NCBI GenBank assembly: GCA_040877375.1
Contig: JBBDNW010000177.1
Coordinates: forward strand, 9,016-73,015
Direction: 5' to 3'
DNA length: 64,000 nucleotides
Source: QWPN01 sp040877375
Lineage (GTDB): Bacteria; Planctomycetota; Planctomycetia; Pirellulales; UBA1268
The notes below the pieces were generated by a model. That model made no database searches. It worked only from the letters and a program-made list of their open reading frames with translations, and was not told the origin of the DNA. Positions 9,105 through 18,770 of the stretch are shown here, in pieces (the stretch's first letter is position 1; each line of letters starts with the position of its first letter). The position numbers and the translations under genes were made by a program.

Positions 9105-9987
9105 GGCGATCGCCCGCATCCACCGGCTCGAGCTCCGCGCCCGGGCGGTGGTCGAGGGCGTGCTGGCCGGCCTCCACAAGAGCCCGTTCAAGGGGCAGTC
9201 GGTGGAGTTCTTGCAGCACCGTGAATATGTCCGTGGCGACGACCTTCGCCGGGTCGACTGGAAGGTCTGGGGCCGGCAGGACCGGCTGTACGTCAAGGAG
9301 TATGAGGAGGAGACGAACCTGCGGCTGACCCTGCTCGTCGACGGCTCCACGAGCATGGACTACTCCGGCGCAGCGACGGCCGGCACGACGCGGCCCACGA
9401 AGTTTGAGTGTGCTGCGACGCTCGCCGCGAGCCTCGCCTGGCTCGCGCTCTCGCATGGCGACGCGGTGGGCTGCGGTGTGTTTGACGACCGGCTGCGGGC
9501 CAGCGTGCCGGCGCGGACGAAGCGGTCGCAGTTGACGGGTGTCTGCGAGGTGCTCGAGACGCCCCGCAACGCCGGGGCCGGCGACTTTCTTCGCGTGCTG
9601 CGGGCCGCCGCCGAGACGCTGCCCAAGCGGGGCATGGTGATCGTGATCTCCGACCTCCTCGGTGACCGAGACGGCATCTTCAAGGGATTGCAGCTCCTCC
9701 GGACGCGCGGGCACGACCTGGCGCTGTTGCACGTCATGGACGACGACGAGCTCGACTTTCCCTTCGAGGGGCCGACGCGATTCGAGGGGCTCGAACTCCC
9801 CGCGCACCTTGCCTGCAACCCGCGGGCGCTCCGCGCTGGATATCTGGAGGCGATCGACGGCTTTCTCGCCGATGTCCGCACGCGGGCCACGGCGATTCGC
9901 TGCGATGAGGCGCTGGTTCGCACGGGTGAGCCCGTGGACGCGGCGCTCGTGCGTTTTCTGTCGCGTCGTGCGAGCGCGGCCGTCTAG
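9070..9987 (+). CDS. DUF58 domain protein of the MoxR module
   Basis: A 305-residue protein starting with GTG inside the end of moxR. Residues 54-66 (VRGDDLRRVDWKV) are the DUF58 signature, and residues 91-95 (DGSTS) form an intact MIDAS-type DxSxS motif, so the vWA-like fold should bind a divalent metal. No membrane segments are seen, in contrast to the next two genes. DUF58 proteins are almost always encoded beside MoxR and are thought to be its adaptor or substrate. Seventeen bases separate it from the following BatA-like gene. Confidence 0.92.
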   Translation: MTRVSRRYLRPEAIARIHRLELRARAVVEGVLAGLHKSPFKGQSVEFLQHREYVRGDDLRRVDWKVWGRQDRLYVKEYEEETNLRLTLLVDGSTSMDYSGAATAGTTRPTKFECAATLAASLAWLALSHGDAVGCGVFDDRLRASVPARTKRSQLTGVCEVLETPRNAGAGDFLRVLRAAAETLPKRGMVIVISDLLGDRDGIFKGLQLLRTRGHDLALLHVMDDDELDFPFEGPTRFEGLELPAHLACNPRALRAGYLEAIDGFLADVRTRATAIRCDEALVRTGEPVDAALVRFLSRRASAAV

Positions 9988-10004
9988 CCAGAGCGGAGTG
10001 AGCC

Positions 10005-12293
10005 ATGCCGACCTTCGACTTCGCGCCGCTGCTCTGGTGGGGCCTGCCTCTCGTGGCGGTTCCGGTGGCGATCCATCTCATCAACCTTCTGCGTCACAAG
10101 CGGGTGCCGTGGGCCGCGATGGAGTTTCTCGTCGCCAGTCAACGGAAGTATCGAACACGCGTGCTTCTGCGGCAGTTACTTCTCCTCGCCCTGCGGACGG
10201 CGGCCGTGGCAGGGTTTGTGCTCGCGCTGGCGCAGCCGCGCTGGCAACAGGCGATTGGCGGCCTCCTGGGCGGCACCGCGGCGAGCCACGTGGTCGTCCT
10301 CGACGACAGTTATTCGATGGGAGACCAGACGGGTGGTGCAGCCGTAGGAGAGGCCGTGACGGACGCGGCGGAAGGCGACACGCGGCCGGCCACCGCGTTT
10401 GACCGCGGTCGGCGGGTGGTCGAGCGGATCGCCACGGAGCTCGCGGCGACGACCGGCCGACAGGAGTTGGCCGTGGGGCTCACTTCGGCGCTTGCCGTCG
10501 CGCCCGCCGGAGCCGGGCCGCCGCGGCTGCTCGTGCCGCGGCAGCCGCTCACGCCCGCCGCGGTGCAGTCGGTGCGGGATGCGGTGGCGCAGGCCCGCGT
10601 CTCGGCTGGCAGCGCGGGCCCGTGCGAGGCGTTGGCGACGGCTGCCACGGCCTGCGCGGCCGACGGAGCCGGGGACCGCGTGTTGTGGATCATCAGCGAC
10701 TTTCGCTCCCGTGACTGGTTACGCGCGGAGGAAACCATGGCGACGCTGCGCCGGCTCGCCGCCGATGGCGTGGCGATCCGATTTATCGACTGCGCCGCCG
10801 AGGCGGCCGGCCGGGGCAATCTCGCGATTGAGCGGCTGGAGGTGGTGGGAGGCGTGCCGGCCGCCGGCGTGCTTCTGCCGGTCGAGGTCGAGGTCCGCAA
10901 CGACTCTGCCGTGCCGGTACAAGACGTGATGGTCGAGCTTCGCGAGGACGGCGGGGGCCGTCCCGGGGTTCGCATCGACGAGATCCCGGCGGGCGGCACC
11001 GCGGTCCGCCGCTTCGACGTGCGGTTCGCGTCGCCCGGGGGCCATCCGCTCGAGGCAGCGCTGCCGGCCGACGTGCTGCCAGTCGACGACGTCCGCCGGG
11101 CCGTGGTCGAGGTCGTCGATCGCGTCGATGTGCTCGTCATCGATGGCGATCCGCGGGCGGGAGGCGCGGCGGGCGATGCCTTTTACGTCGCGACGGCGCT
11201 GGCGCCCGGCTCCGGCGCGCCGACGGGCCTGCGGCCGCAGATCAAGTCTCCCCGAGCGCTCGCGACGGCCGACCTCGCGAAGTTCGACGTTGTCTGGGTG
11301 CTCGACGTCGAGCGGCTGGAGGCTGGGGAGATTCTAACGCTCGAGGCCTATGCCCGCGGCGGAGGCGGTGTCGTTTTCTTCTGCGGGCCGCGGACCCAGG
11401 CGGAGACAGTCAACACGACGCTGTATCGGGGGGGCGTCGGGCTGTTTCCAGTTCCGCTGGCCGGGCCGGTCGATCTCCTCCCCGGCACGGCGGCGACGCC
11501 AGTGCCCGATCTCGTGGTGGAGGACCACCCCGTGGTTGCGGTGCTTTCGGGGCAGCGAAATCCGCTCGTCGATGCGGTGCGGGTTGATCGCGCCATGACG
11601 GTGGAGCGCGGGCATGATCCCGCGGAGCACGGCGTCCGCCGCGTGCTGTCGTTGCGCACCGGGCAGCCGCTCGTGGTCGAGAGGCCATTCGGCGACGGGC
11701 TCATCGTCGCGGTGCTGACCACCGCGGGGCCTACCTGGAACAACTGGGCCCGCGGCAACCCCAGTTGGGTCGTCGTGCTCCTCGAAATGGAAAGTTATCT
11801 GGCGCGGATAAGGAGGCGGGCTGAAACGCTCGCCATCGGTGATCCCATCGCTGTGCGACTCGAATCGGGTATCGATGAGGTCGATGTCGACTTCCTGGTG
11901 CCCCCGGCCGGCGACGTCGTGCGGCAGTCGGCAGCGGTCGCGGAGGGGCAACTGCTCGAGGCACGGCTGCCGGCCGCGCTGGTGGCCGGCGTCTATGAGG
12001 CCCGTTGGCGGAGGGTTGACGGCACCGAGCGACAGCGATTGATCGCGGTCAACGTCGACCCTGCCGAGGGCCGGCTCGAGCGGATCGGTCGCGAGCGTCT
12101 CGACCGCGCTGCCGGTGGCCTACCCTACCGTCTCGACCATGCCGAGACGTTTGCGGCGGCGGCGGGCGGTCTTGGCGGCACGTCGCTGGTGATGCCGCTG
12201 CTCGCGGCGCTCGTCGTCGTTCTCCTGCTCGAGCAGGCGGTCGCCTATGCGGCCGGATATCATCCCGTCTCCCGCCGAGCGGCGGCGACCTGA
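10005..12293 (+). CDS. BatA-like membrane protein with vWA domain
   Basis: A 762-residue membrane protein. The N-terminal about 80 residues match the aerotolerance-regulator N-terminal (BatA) region: a hydrophobic helix (about 8-28), the segment NLLRHKRVPWAAMEFL, and a second helix (about 54-76). A vWA MIDAS DxSxS follows at residues 100-104 (DDSYS). The middle holds beta-rich, CARDB-like segments and a Rossmann-like region with YARGGGGVVFFCG, reminiscent of a GATase1-type fold. The last about 25 residues include a C-terminal hydrophobic helix (LVMPLLAALVVVLLL). GGAG at 9995-9998 supports the ATG. It belongs to the MoxR operon. Confidence 0.88.
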   Translation: MPTFDFAPLLWWGLPLVAVPVAIHLINLLRHKRVPWAAMEFLVASQRKYRTRVLLRQLLLLALRTAAVAGFVLALAQPRWQQAIGGLLGGTAASHVVVLDDSYSMGDQTGGAAVGEAVTDAAEGDTRPATAFDRGRRVVERIATELAATTGRQELAVGLTSALAVAPAGAGPPRLLVPRQPLTPAAVQSVRDAVAQARVSAGSAGPCEALATAATACAADGAGDRVLWIISDFRSRDWLRAEETMATLRRLAADGVAIRFIDCAAEAAGRGNLAIERLEVVGGVPAAGVLLPVEVEVRNDSAVPVQDVMVELREDGGGRPGVRIDEIPAGGTAVRRFDVRFASPGGHPLEAALPADVLPVDDVRRAVVEVVDRVDVLVIDGDPRAGGAAGDAFYVATALAPGSGAPTGLRPQIKSPRALATADLAKFDVVWVLDVERLEAGEILTLEAYARGGGGVVFFCGPRTQAETVNTTLYRGGVGLFPVPLAGPVDLLPGTAATPVPDLVVEDHPVVAVLSGQRNPLVDAVRVDRAMTVERGHDPAEHGVRRVLSLRTGQPLVVERPFGDGLIVAVLTTAGPTWNNWARGNPSWVVVLLEMESYLARIRRRAETLAIGDPIAVRLESGIDEVDVDFLVPPAGDVVRQSAAVAEGQLLEARLPAALVAGVYEARWRRVDGTERQRLIAVNVDPAEGRLERIGRERLDRAAGGLPYRLDHAETFAAAAGGLGGTSLVMPLLAALVVVLLLEQAVAYAAGYHPVSRRAAAT

Positions 12294-12308
12294 AGCCGCC
12301 TGCACGTC

Positions 12309-14720
12309 ATGCACGTCATGCCCGCCATGTGTTCACTGCCGTGCCTCCTCGCTGCCGCCGATGTGCGGCATCGTGTCGCGAGCCGGCTCATCGAGGGCTT
12401 CGACGAGTGGTGGCAGATGCCGGCCGCCGTGCTCGCGGTCGTCGCGATCGCCGCGCTCGTGATCTGGATGTATCGCCGCGACGCGGCCGAACTGCATCCG
12501 GCGACGGCGGTGACCCTCGCCGCCCTACGGCTTGCCGCCTTCGCCGCCCTCGCCGCTGCGCTCCTCGACTTCGAGCGAATCGCCGAGCACGAGATCGACC
12601 TGCCGTCGCGGGTCGCGGTGGTGGTCGATTCGAGCGCGAGTATGTCACTCGCCGACGCGGACGATCCCGCCGCCTCGCGGTCGCGGCAGGCCCTCGACCT
12701 CCTCGACACCGGAGGCCTGCTTCGCGCGCTGCGGTCGCGACACGAGGTGAGCGTGTGGCGGTTTGACGCCGATATCGAACCGGTGCTCCGGCTACCCCGT
12801 GCCGTCGATGCCGCGGGTGACGAGCCGGCAATGGAGACCCCATGGCGGGAGCGGCTGGCGGCCCGCGGCTACGAAACGAGGCTGGGCGAGGCCATCGCTC
12901 ACGTGGTCGACTCCGAATCGACCGCCGTGCTCGCGGGGGTGATCCTGCTCTCCGACGGCGGCCACAACGCCGGAATCGATCCGCGTGTCGCCGCGGCCTC
13001 CGCCGCCGCCGCCGGCGTGGCGGTGCTGCCCATCGGGATTGGCGCTGATGTGCTCCCGGCCAACGTCCGCATTGCCGACCTGCTGGCACCGTCCCGCGTC
13101 TTTCCCGGCGATCGGTTCGCCGTCACGGCGTTTCTCCAAGCGCAGGGACTCGCGGACCGGCGGGTGCGGGTCGAGCTTTCGGAACGGGCCGCTGCTGACC
13201 AAGGGGCGGGCAGGGTGCTCGACACGGTCGAGGCCGCGCTCGACGCCGATGGCGAACTGGTGCCCGTCCGATTCGATGTGCCGGGGCTCGCGACGACCGG
13301 ACGCCGAACGCTCGTCGTCCGCGTCGATCCTCCGGCTGGCGACCGCACCGCGGCCGACGACATGCAGGTGGCCGACGTCGAGGTGGTCGATCGCGTCACG
13401 CAGGTGCTCTTGATGGCGGGCGGCCCGGGCCGCGAATACCAGTTCATGCGAAATCTGCTCGAGCGCGACAAGAGCTTCGCCGTCGACGTCCTCCTGGGAA
13501 CGGCGGCGGCGGGCATCTCCCAGGATGCACGGCGGATTCTCGACGCCTTCCCGGCATCCGATGAGGTGCTCGGCGAGTACGACGCCATCCTCGCGTTCGA
13601 CTATGACTGGCGGCTGCTCGATGCCGCGGCGCAGGCGCGGCTCGAGCGGTGGGTGGCCGCCGAGTCGGGTGGACTCGTGCTCTCCGCGGGACCGGTCTTC
13701 ATGGATGCCTGGCTGGCCGATCGGCGGACGGCGGTCATTCGCGACTTGTGTCCCGTCGAACTCCGCCGGCCGGGGCAGGTTGTCGCCGGCGAATCATTGC
13801 ACAACGCTGAGCCATGGCCGCTTGAGTTCACCCGCGACGGCCTTGAGTCGGAGTTTCTCTGGCTCGCGGGCAGCCGCGACGCAAGTGAGGAAGTGTGGCG
13901 GGAGTTTCCCGGTGTCTATTCCTGTTTTTCATCTGCGGGCACGAAGCCTGGCGCTACCGTCTACGCGCGGGTCGGTGCGTCGGCCGTCACCGGGCGGGAG
14001 AACATCTATCTTGCGGGGCAGTTCTACGGGTCGGGGATCGTGGTCTCCGTCGGCAGTGGCGAACTCTGGCGTCTGCGGGCGATTGAGGACGCCGCCTACG
14101 AGCGGCTCGCGACGCAACTGGTGCGGCACGTGTCGCAGGGCCGGCTGATGCGCGGGGCCCGCCGCGGACGGCTGATCGTCGACCGTGACCGCTTCCCGGT
14201 GGGCGGCACCGTCACGGTCCGCGTGGTGGCCGCCGACCCAGCGCTTGCGCAACGGGTTTCCTCTTTCCAGGCCGTCGCGCCCGATGGCACGCGGCTGACG
14301 GTGCCGCTGGCCGCCGAGCCGGCGCGGCCGGGGACACTTCAAGGATCGTTTGTCGCGTCGCGCGAAGGAAGCTGGCAGATCGAGGTCGAGACGCCCCCGG
14401 GCGACGGTGGGCCGCTATCGCGACGCATCCAGGTACAGCTGCCGGATCGCGAACTTGCCAACCCAAAACTGAATCGGGGCCTCCTGTCGCAACTCGCGGT
14501 CGTCAGCGGCGCGACGCCGCGGTTCCTCGCCGATGGCAAACTCACCGCCGAGGCGGTGCGGTCACTCGTCGATTCGATTCCCGATCGTTCACGACGCGAA
14601 TACGAAACTGGTGCGGCTGACGCCGGCTTCAAACAGGCGATTAACTCCATCCTGCTCGCCGCGGGCTGTGGGTTTCTGTGCGTCGAATGGCTCGTCCGCC
14701 GGCTCGCGAGGCTCGCCTGA
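12309..14720 (+). CDS. vWA-domain membrane protein with GATase1-like region
   Basis: An 803-residue partner of the preceding BatA-like protein. Hydrophobic helices lie at about residues 38-54 and 66-86, followed by a vWA MIDAS motif VVVDSSASMS (D107, S109, S111). A later segment starting VLLMAGGPGREYQFMRNLL resembles the glutamine-amidotransferase-like region found in large planctomycete vWA proteins. The C-terminus ends in one hydrophobic helix (ILLAAGCGFLCVEWLV). The stop is three bases from the next start, so translation is probably coupled. It is predicted to sit in the cytoplasmic membrane with the vWA domain available to MoxR. Confidence 0.82.
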   Translation: MHVMPAMCSLPCLLAAADVRHRVASRLIEGFDEWWQMPAAVLAVVAIAALVIWMYRRDAAELHPATAVTLAALRLAAFAALAAALLDFERIAEHEIDLPSRVAVVVDSSASMSLADADDPAASRSRQALDLLDTGGLLRALRSRHEVSVWRFDADIEPVLRLPRAVDAAGDEPAMETPWRERLAARGYETRLGEAIAHVVDSESTAVLAGVILLSDGGHNAGIDPRVAAASAAAAGVAVLPIGIGADVLPANVRIADLLAPSRVFPGDRFAVTAFLQAQGLADRRVRVELSERAAADQGAGRVLDTVEAALDADGELVPVRFDVPGLATTGRRTLVVRVDPPAGDRTAADDMQVADVEVVDRVTQVLLMAGGPGREYQFMRNLLERDKSFAVDVLLGTAAAGISQDARRILDAFPASDEVLGEYDAILAFDYDWRLLDAAAQARLERWVAAESGGLVLSAGPVFMDAWLADRRTAVIRDLCPVELRRPGQVVAGESLHNAEPWPLEFTRDGLESEFLWLAGSRDASEEVWREFPGVYSCFSSAGTKPGATVYARVGASAVTGRENIYLAGQFYGSGIVVSVGSGELWRLRAIEDAAYERLATQLVRHVSQGRLMRGARRGRLIVDRDRFPVGGTVTVRVVAADPALAQRVSSFQAVAPDGTRLTVPLAAEPARPGTLQGSFVASREGSWQIEVETPPGDGGPLSRRIQVQLPDRELANPKLNRGLLSQLAVVSGATPRFLADGKLTAEAVRSLVDSIPDRSRREYETGAADAGFKQAINSILLAAGCGFLCVEWLVRRLARLA

Positions 14721-14723
14721 CCG

Positions 14724-16946
14724 ATGGCCGTGACCCTGCTACCCGCTGACACTCCCGCGACGCCCCGAGAGGATGCGGCGGTCTCCGCTGCGCCGCTGGC
14801 GGTGCTGCTCGCCTCGATTCGTCGGCAGGCAACCCGCTGGATCTGGGTTGAGTCGCTGGCGCTCGCCCTGCTCGCCGCCCTCGCGGCGGCGTGGCTCTCG
14901 CTTGCGGTTGACTGGCTGGTCGAGCCACCGGCCTGGGTGCGGGCCTGCATCCTCGTAGTCGCGCTGGCGACCATCGTGTGGATCCTCGTGACCCGACTCG
15001 TAACGCGGCTGCGCGTGCCGCTCACCGACGAGTCGCTTGCTCTCGCGATCGAGCGGACGCATCCCGGCTTCCACGACGGGCTCTCGACCGCGGTCGCGTA
15101 TGCCCGCCTTCGTACCGGCGGCGATGAATCCGGCGCGGATGAATCCGGCACAGACGAACTCGTCGATCGCGAACTCGTTGATCGCACGATCGCAGGGGCG
15201 GTGACGCTGGTTGACCGCGTGCGTCCCGAGGTGCTCTTCCGGCGCACGCGTCTCATGGGCCTGGCGCTGGCAGCGCTGGCGCTGCTCGGAGCGACCACGG
15301 CGGCGGCCGCGGCGAGCCCGGGCGTGGCGACTGTTTGGGCGCGGCGGTTCCTGTTACTCACCGATGATCCCTGGCCGCGACGCGTCACGCTTGAGGCCCC
15401 TGACTTCGCCGCGGGGGTTCGGACGGTGGCCCGGGGGTCTGATGTCGACGTGGTGGTGCTCGCGCGGGCGAAGGGAACCATGCCCGACGTCGTCGAACTC
15501 CGCACCCGGAGCCGCGATGGCTGGCGAACCGAGCGCATGGGTACCCGCGGCAGACCCACCGAGGCCGGGCAGGTGTTTGGCCACGTGCTCAAACGGGTTG
15601 ACGACGATCTCACGGTCGACGTGCGTGGGGGCGATGCCCGGCTGCGCGGCCTGAGGATCGTCGTCGCCGATCCACCCGCGGTCGCCGATGTCAGGATTGT
15701 TGCCACGTTGCCAGAGTACCTCGGCGGTGGGTCCCGTCAGCTCGTGCCCAGCCGGCTCGTGCAGGTTCCCCGCGGGGCTGCCGTGGAGTTTGAGTGCACC
15801 TCGACCAAGCCGCTGGCAACCGCCACGCTCGCAGTGCGACAGGCCGGTGGCGAGGCGCGGGCAGAACAGCCGATCGCCAGCCTGAAACGTGGTGCGGCGG
15901 ACATGCGGACGATCAGTGGGCGGATTCCCGCGATCGACGCCGACACCGCCGTGCTCGTGCGTCTTACCGACACCGTGGGCCTCGAGAACCGCGATCCGCT
16001 GGTGGTCGTGTTTTCGGCGGTGCCGGACGAGCGGCCCGAGGTCGCGCTGCGGCTCGTCGGTATCTCGTCGGCGGTCACGCCGCAGGCAGTGCTGCCCCTT
16101 GAGGGCACGATCTCCGACGACCATGCCCTTGGCGGTGCCGCAGTGCTGCTGGCCGCGGGCGAGCTCGACCGCACGCTTCCGATCGCCCGCGTGCGCGGCG
16201 GTGAGCCGCTGGTGGAGTTGCCGGCCGCGCAGCCGGAACTGGTGCCACTGGCCGGCTTGGGGCTGGCCGTGGGTGCGCGGCTCGAGGTCGTCGTGTCGGC
16301 CCGCGACACCTGTACCCTCGACGGTGAACCGAACGAGGGACGAAGTGACCGCTGGACGCTGGACGTGGTCACCCCTGAATCGCTGCGAGCGATGCTCGAG
16401 GCCCGCGAGATCCTGCTCCGCCGCCGGTTTGAGGCGACGATCGATGATTGTGCGAAGGTCCGTGACGTCGTGGCGAACGAATCGCGAACCGATGACGCCG
16501 GGTCGCTTTCAACCGCGCTGGCCCGGTGTGGCGAGGCGACCGCCCGCGCCATCGGCGAGACGTCCGAGATTGCCGCCGAGTTTCGGGGCATCGGCCGGGA
16601 GCTGGCCAACAACGCCTTGCTCACGCCGGAGATCGAGGCCCGACTGGTGACGCAGATTGCCGCTCCCCTCTCGGCCCTCGTTGATGGCGAACTCGCCGCG
16701 GTGGCCCGGGCTTCCCGAGGGCCCGCGGGCAGCGGTAGTGCCGCCGGCGATCAGCGGGGTGTGGTGCGGCTCCTTGACGTAGCGCTGGCCCGCATGCGGG
16801 CGGTGCTCGAGCGGATGCTTGAACTCGAGTCGGTCAACGAGGTGATCGAGCGGCTCCGCAGCGTGATCCGCACGCAGGAGCAGATCCGCGCGGAGACGCT
16901 CGAACGACAGCGGAAGCGCGGCCGCGAAGCTTTGGAGTCGCCATGA
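14724..16946 (+). CDS. Membrane protein of the MoxR operon, DUF4175-like
   Basis: A 740-residue protein with two hydrophobic helices near the N-terminus (about 47-66 and 70-92), a third at about 173-193, a long periplasmic beta-rich region, and a C-terminal helical region rich in Glu/Arg (from about 540) that looks coiled. This layout resembles DUF4175-type proteins encoded after vWA genes, but the assignment is by arrangement and not by a diagnostic motif. Residues 132-145 contain a short GADESGTDE repeat. The stop codon overlaps the next start by four bases (ATGA). Confidence 0.65.
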   Translation: MAVTLLPADTPATPREDAAVSAAPLAVLLASIRRQATRWIWVESLALALLAALAAAWLSLAVDWLVEPPAWVRACILVVALATIVWILVTRLVTRLRVPLTDESLALAIERTHPGFHDGLSTAVAYARLRTGGDESGADESGTDELVDRELVDRTIAGAVTLVDRVRPEVLFRRTRLMGLALAALALLGATTAAAAASPGVATVWARRFLLLTDDPWPRRVTLEAPDFAAGVRTVARGSDVDVVVLARAKGTMPDVVELRTRSRDGWRTERMGTRGRPTEAGQVFGHVLKRVDDDLTVDVRGGDARLRGLRIVVADPPAVADVRIVATLPEYLGGGSRQLVPSRLVQVPRGAAVEFECTSTKPLATATLAVRQAGGEARAEQPIASLKRGAADMRTISGRIPAIDADTAVLVRLTDTVGLENRDPLVVVFSAVPDERPEVALRLVGISSAVTPQAVLPLEGTISDDHALGGAAVLLAAGELDRTLPIARVRGGEPLVELPAAQPELVPLAGLGLAVGARLEVVVSARDTCTLDGEPNEGRSDRWTLDVVTPESLRAMLEAREILLRRRFEATIDDCAKVRDVVANESRTDDAGSLSTALARCGEATARAIGETSEIAAEFRGIGRELANNALLTPEIEARLVTQIAAPLSALVDGELAAVARASRGPAGSGSAAGDQRGVVRLLDVALARMRAVLERMLELESVNEVIERLRSVIRTQEQIRAETLERQRKRGREALESP

Positions 16947-18544
16947 TCGAGTCCCGAGATCACCGAGCGTTGTGTATTGCCGCCCTCCCGCTGCTTTTGT
17001 CCACGGGAGCGATCGTCTTCCCGTCCATGGCCGCCGAGACGCCGCCGGCACATGCTGCGCTCGCCGCCCGCGAAGCCGAACTGCTCGAGCAGTACCGTGA
17101 ACTCGAGCGGTCGTTTCTCCGGCTGGCCGACCTGCTCGTCGCCACCGATCCACGTCGGGCCGCGGTCTTGCGGTCGACGTTTGACCGGGCCCGTGAGGGG
17201 CAGGTGGGCGACCGGGTGGCGGCGATCGTGACGCTGCTCGAGCAGGGCCAACTGCTGAAGGCGGGCACGAGTCAGCAGGATGCGATCGATCAGTTTCGGG
17301 CGTTGCTCCAGCTGCTCGAATCGGGGGCGGGCGAGTCACGGATCGCCGACACGAAGAAGGAGGTGCGGGCCTTCATCGGGCGGGTCACGAAACTGATCGC
17401 GAAACAAAAAGACATCGAGGGCTCGACGGAGGCCGGCGATGCGGAGGCGAAGTTGGCCGAACGGCAGCGGGCGGCTGCCGACGAAGCGGGAGCGCTTGGC
17501 GAAGAGATCGACTCCTTCGCGCGGCGGATCGACGACCTTGACCCCGCGGCCGGCGGCGAGAAGGCCGCGGAGGCGGGTGCCGAAGGTCCTGCGGATCGGC
17601 ACTCCACGCCGCCCGCCGAGGGGGGCGATGGCGAGCCGGGGCAGCCCTCTGGTGACGCAGGTGAAGCCAAGGACGCGGCTGGTGATCCGCCGGCCGAGGG
17701 CGACGACGACGCGGCCCGCGCGCGGCGGACGCGGCAGCGGCTGCAGGCTGCGGAGCAGCGGATGCAACAGGCCCGGGAGCGGCTCGACGAAGCCAAACGT
17801 CGCGACGCGCGACGCGAGCAGGAGAAGGCGATCGAGGAACTGGAGACCGCCCGGGCGGAACTGGAAGAGATCCTCCGGCAACTCCGCGAACAGGAAGTGG
17901 AGCGGCTGCTGGTCAACCTCGAGTCTCGCCTGCGCGGGATGCTCCGGGCCGAACGGTCGGTGCTCGCCGATGCGGAGAAGCTCGTGGCGGCAGACGCCTC
18001 TCAATCCGAACGCGAGCGGCAGCTCGAGGCCGCCCGGCTCGGCCGCGAGCAGACGACGATCACGACCGAGGCCGCGAAGGCGATGACGCTGGTGCGCGAC
18101 GACGGCACCGCGGTCGCGATCCCCCAGGCACTCGAGCAGGTCCACGACGACTCCGTGCAGGCGGCGGCCCGACTCGGTCGCGGCGACGCTGGCCGCGAGA
18201 CGATCGGGATCGTGGGCGACATCGTGACCGGTCTCGAGGAGATGCTCGCGGCGGTCGAGAAGGCGCAGCAATCGCAGAAGAAGGAGGAGGAGGCCGGGGG
18301 AGCTCCCGGGGGCCGGGCCGGCGAGCCGGGGGAACAGCCGCTGGTCGACAAGCTCGCGGAGCTCAAGATGCTCCGCTCACTGCAGATGCGGGTCAACACC
18401 CGCACCCGGCGGTTCGCACAGGTCCTCGACGACACCGACCACGCCGCACAGCCCGAAGTCCGCGCCGTTCTCGACCGGCTGGCCGAACGGCAGCGGGCGA
18501 TCGAGCGGGCCGCGCGAGACATTGTGTCGGGCCTGGTGGAGTAG
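16943..18544 (+). CDS. Secreted coiled-coil protein of the MoxR operon
   Basis: A 533-residue protein with an export signal (hydrophobic about residues 10-30, ending SMAAET). The mature protein is nearly all helix: an N-terminal helical region, an acidic Gly/Pro-rich linker (about 195-250), then a long Arg/Glu/Gln coiled coil beginning RTRQRLQAAEQRMQQARERL. No enzyme motif is visible. It is translationally coupled to the preceding membrane protein. It could be a periplasmic tether or structural partner of the vWA proteins; that is inference from position only. Confidence 0.7.
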   Translation: MIESRDHRALCIAALPLLLSTGAIVFPSMAAETPPAHAALAAREAELLEQYRELERSFLRLADLLVATDPRRAAVLRSTFDRAREGQVGDRVAAIVTLLEQGQLLKAGTSQQDAIDQFRALLQLLESGAGESRIADTKKEVRAFIGRVTKLIAKQKDIEGSTEAGDAEAKLAERQRAAADEAGALGEEIDSFARRIDDLDPAAGGEKAAEAGAEGPADRHSTPPAEGGDGEPGQPSGDAGEAKDAAGDPPAEGDDDAARARRTRQRLQAAEQRMQQARERLDEAKRRDARREQEKAIEELETARAELEEILRQLREQEVERLLVNLESRLRGMLRAERSVLADAEKLVAADASQSERERQLEAARLGREQTTITTEAAKAMTLVRDDGTAVAIPQALEQVHDDSVQAAARLGRGDAGRETIGIVGDIVTGLEEMLAAVEKAQQSQKKEEEAGGAPGGRAGEPGEQPLVDKLAELKMLRSLQMRVNTRTRRFAQVLDDTDHAAQPEVRAVLDRLAERQRAIERAARDIVSGLVE

Positions 18545-18582
18545 GGGGAATCCGGCATGGATAAAGTGAAGCGTTGGTAAAT

Positions 18583-18637
18583 CGGGGCGGGGTGCTACCC
18601 GGATTCCCCGCGCTTGTGCTTGGGGCTTCCTGACGGG
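18583..18637 (+). repeat. REP-like arm, single copy with extended left flank
   Basis: A single arm containing GCTTGGGGCTTCCTGACGGG, preceded by GGGGCGGGGTGCTACCCG. The same extended form recurs at 51096-51150. No inverted partner arm is nearby. Confidence 0.7.
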
Positions 18638-18642
18638 AGCGA

Positions 18643-18700
18643 GGGGTCGGCGAACGCTCGAGGAGCCTCGGGCCGGCGCGGCCCACAGCGACAATCCGCA
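18643..18700 (+). repeat. Second repeat family (hairpin-rich), diverged copy
   Basis: It begins GGGTCGGCGAACGCTCGAGG, as in the copy at 51157-51222, then diverges. It follows the REP arm by only a few bases in the same orientation. Both lie in the 226-base gap that interrupts the otherwise gap-free operon. Confidence 0.55.
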
Positions 18701-18770
18701 GGGCCGCGACTATCATAGAATGGTTCGCGACGCTGACCGCGGACATCTCCGGCGGTCTGTGGAGTTGTGC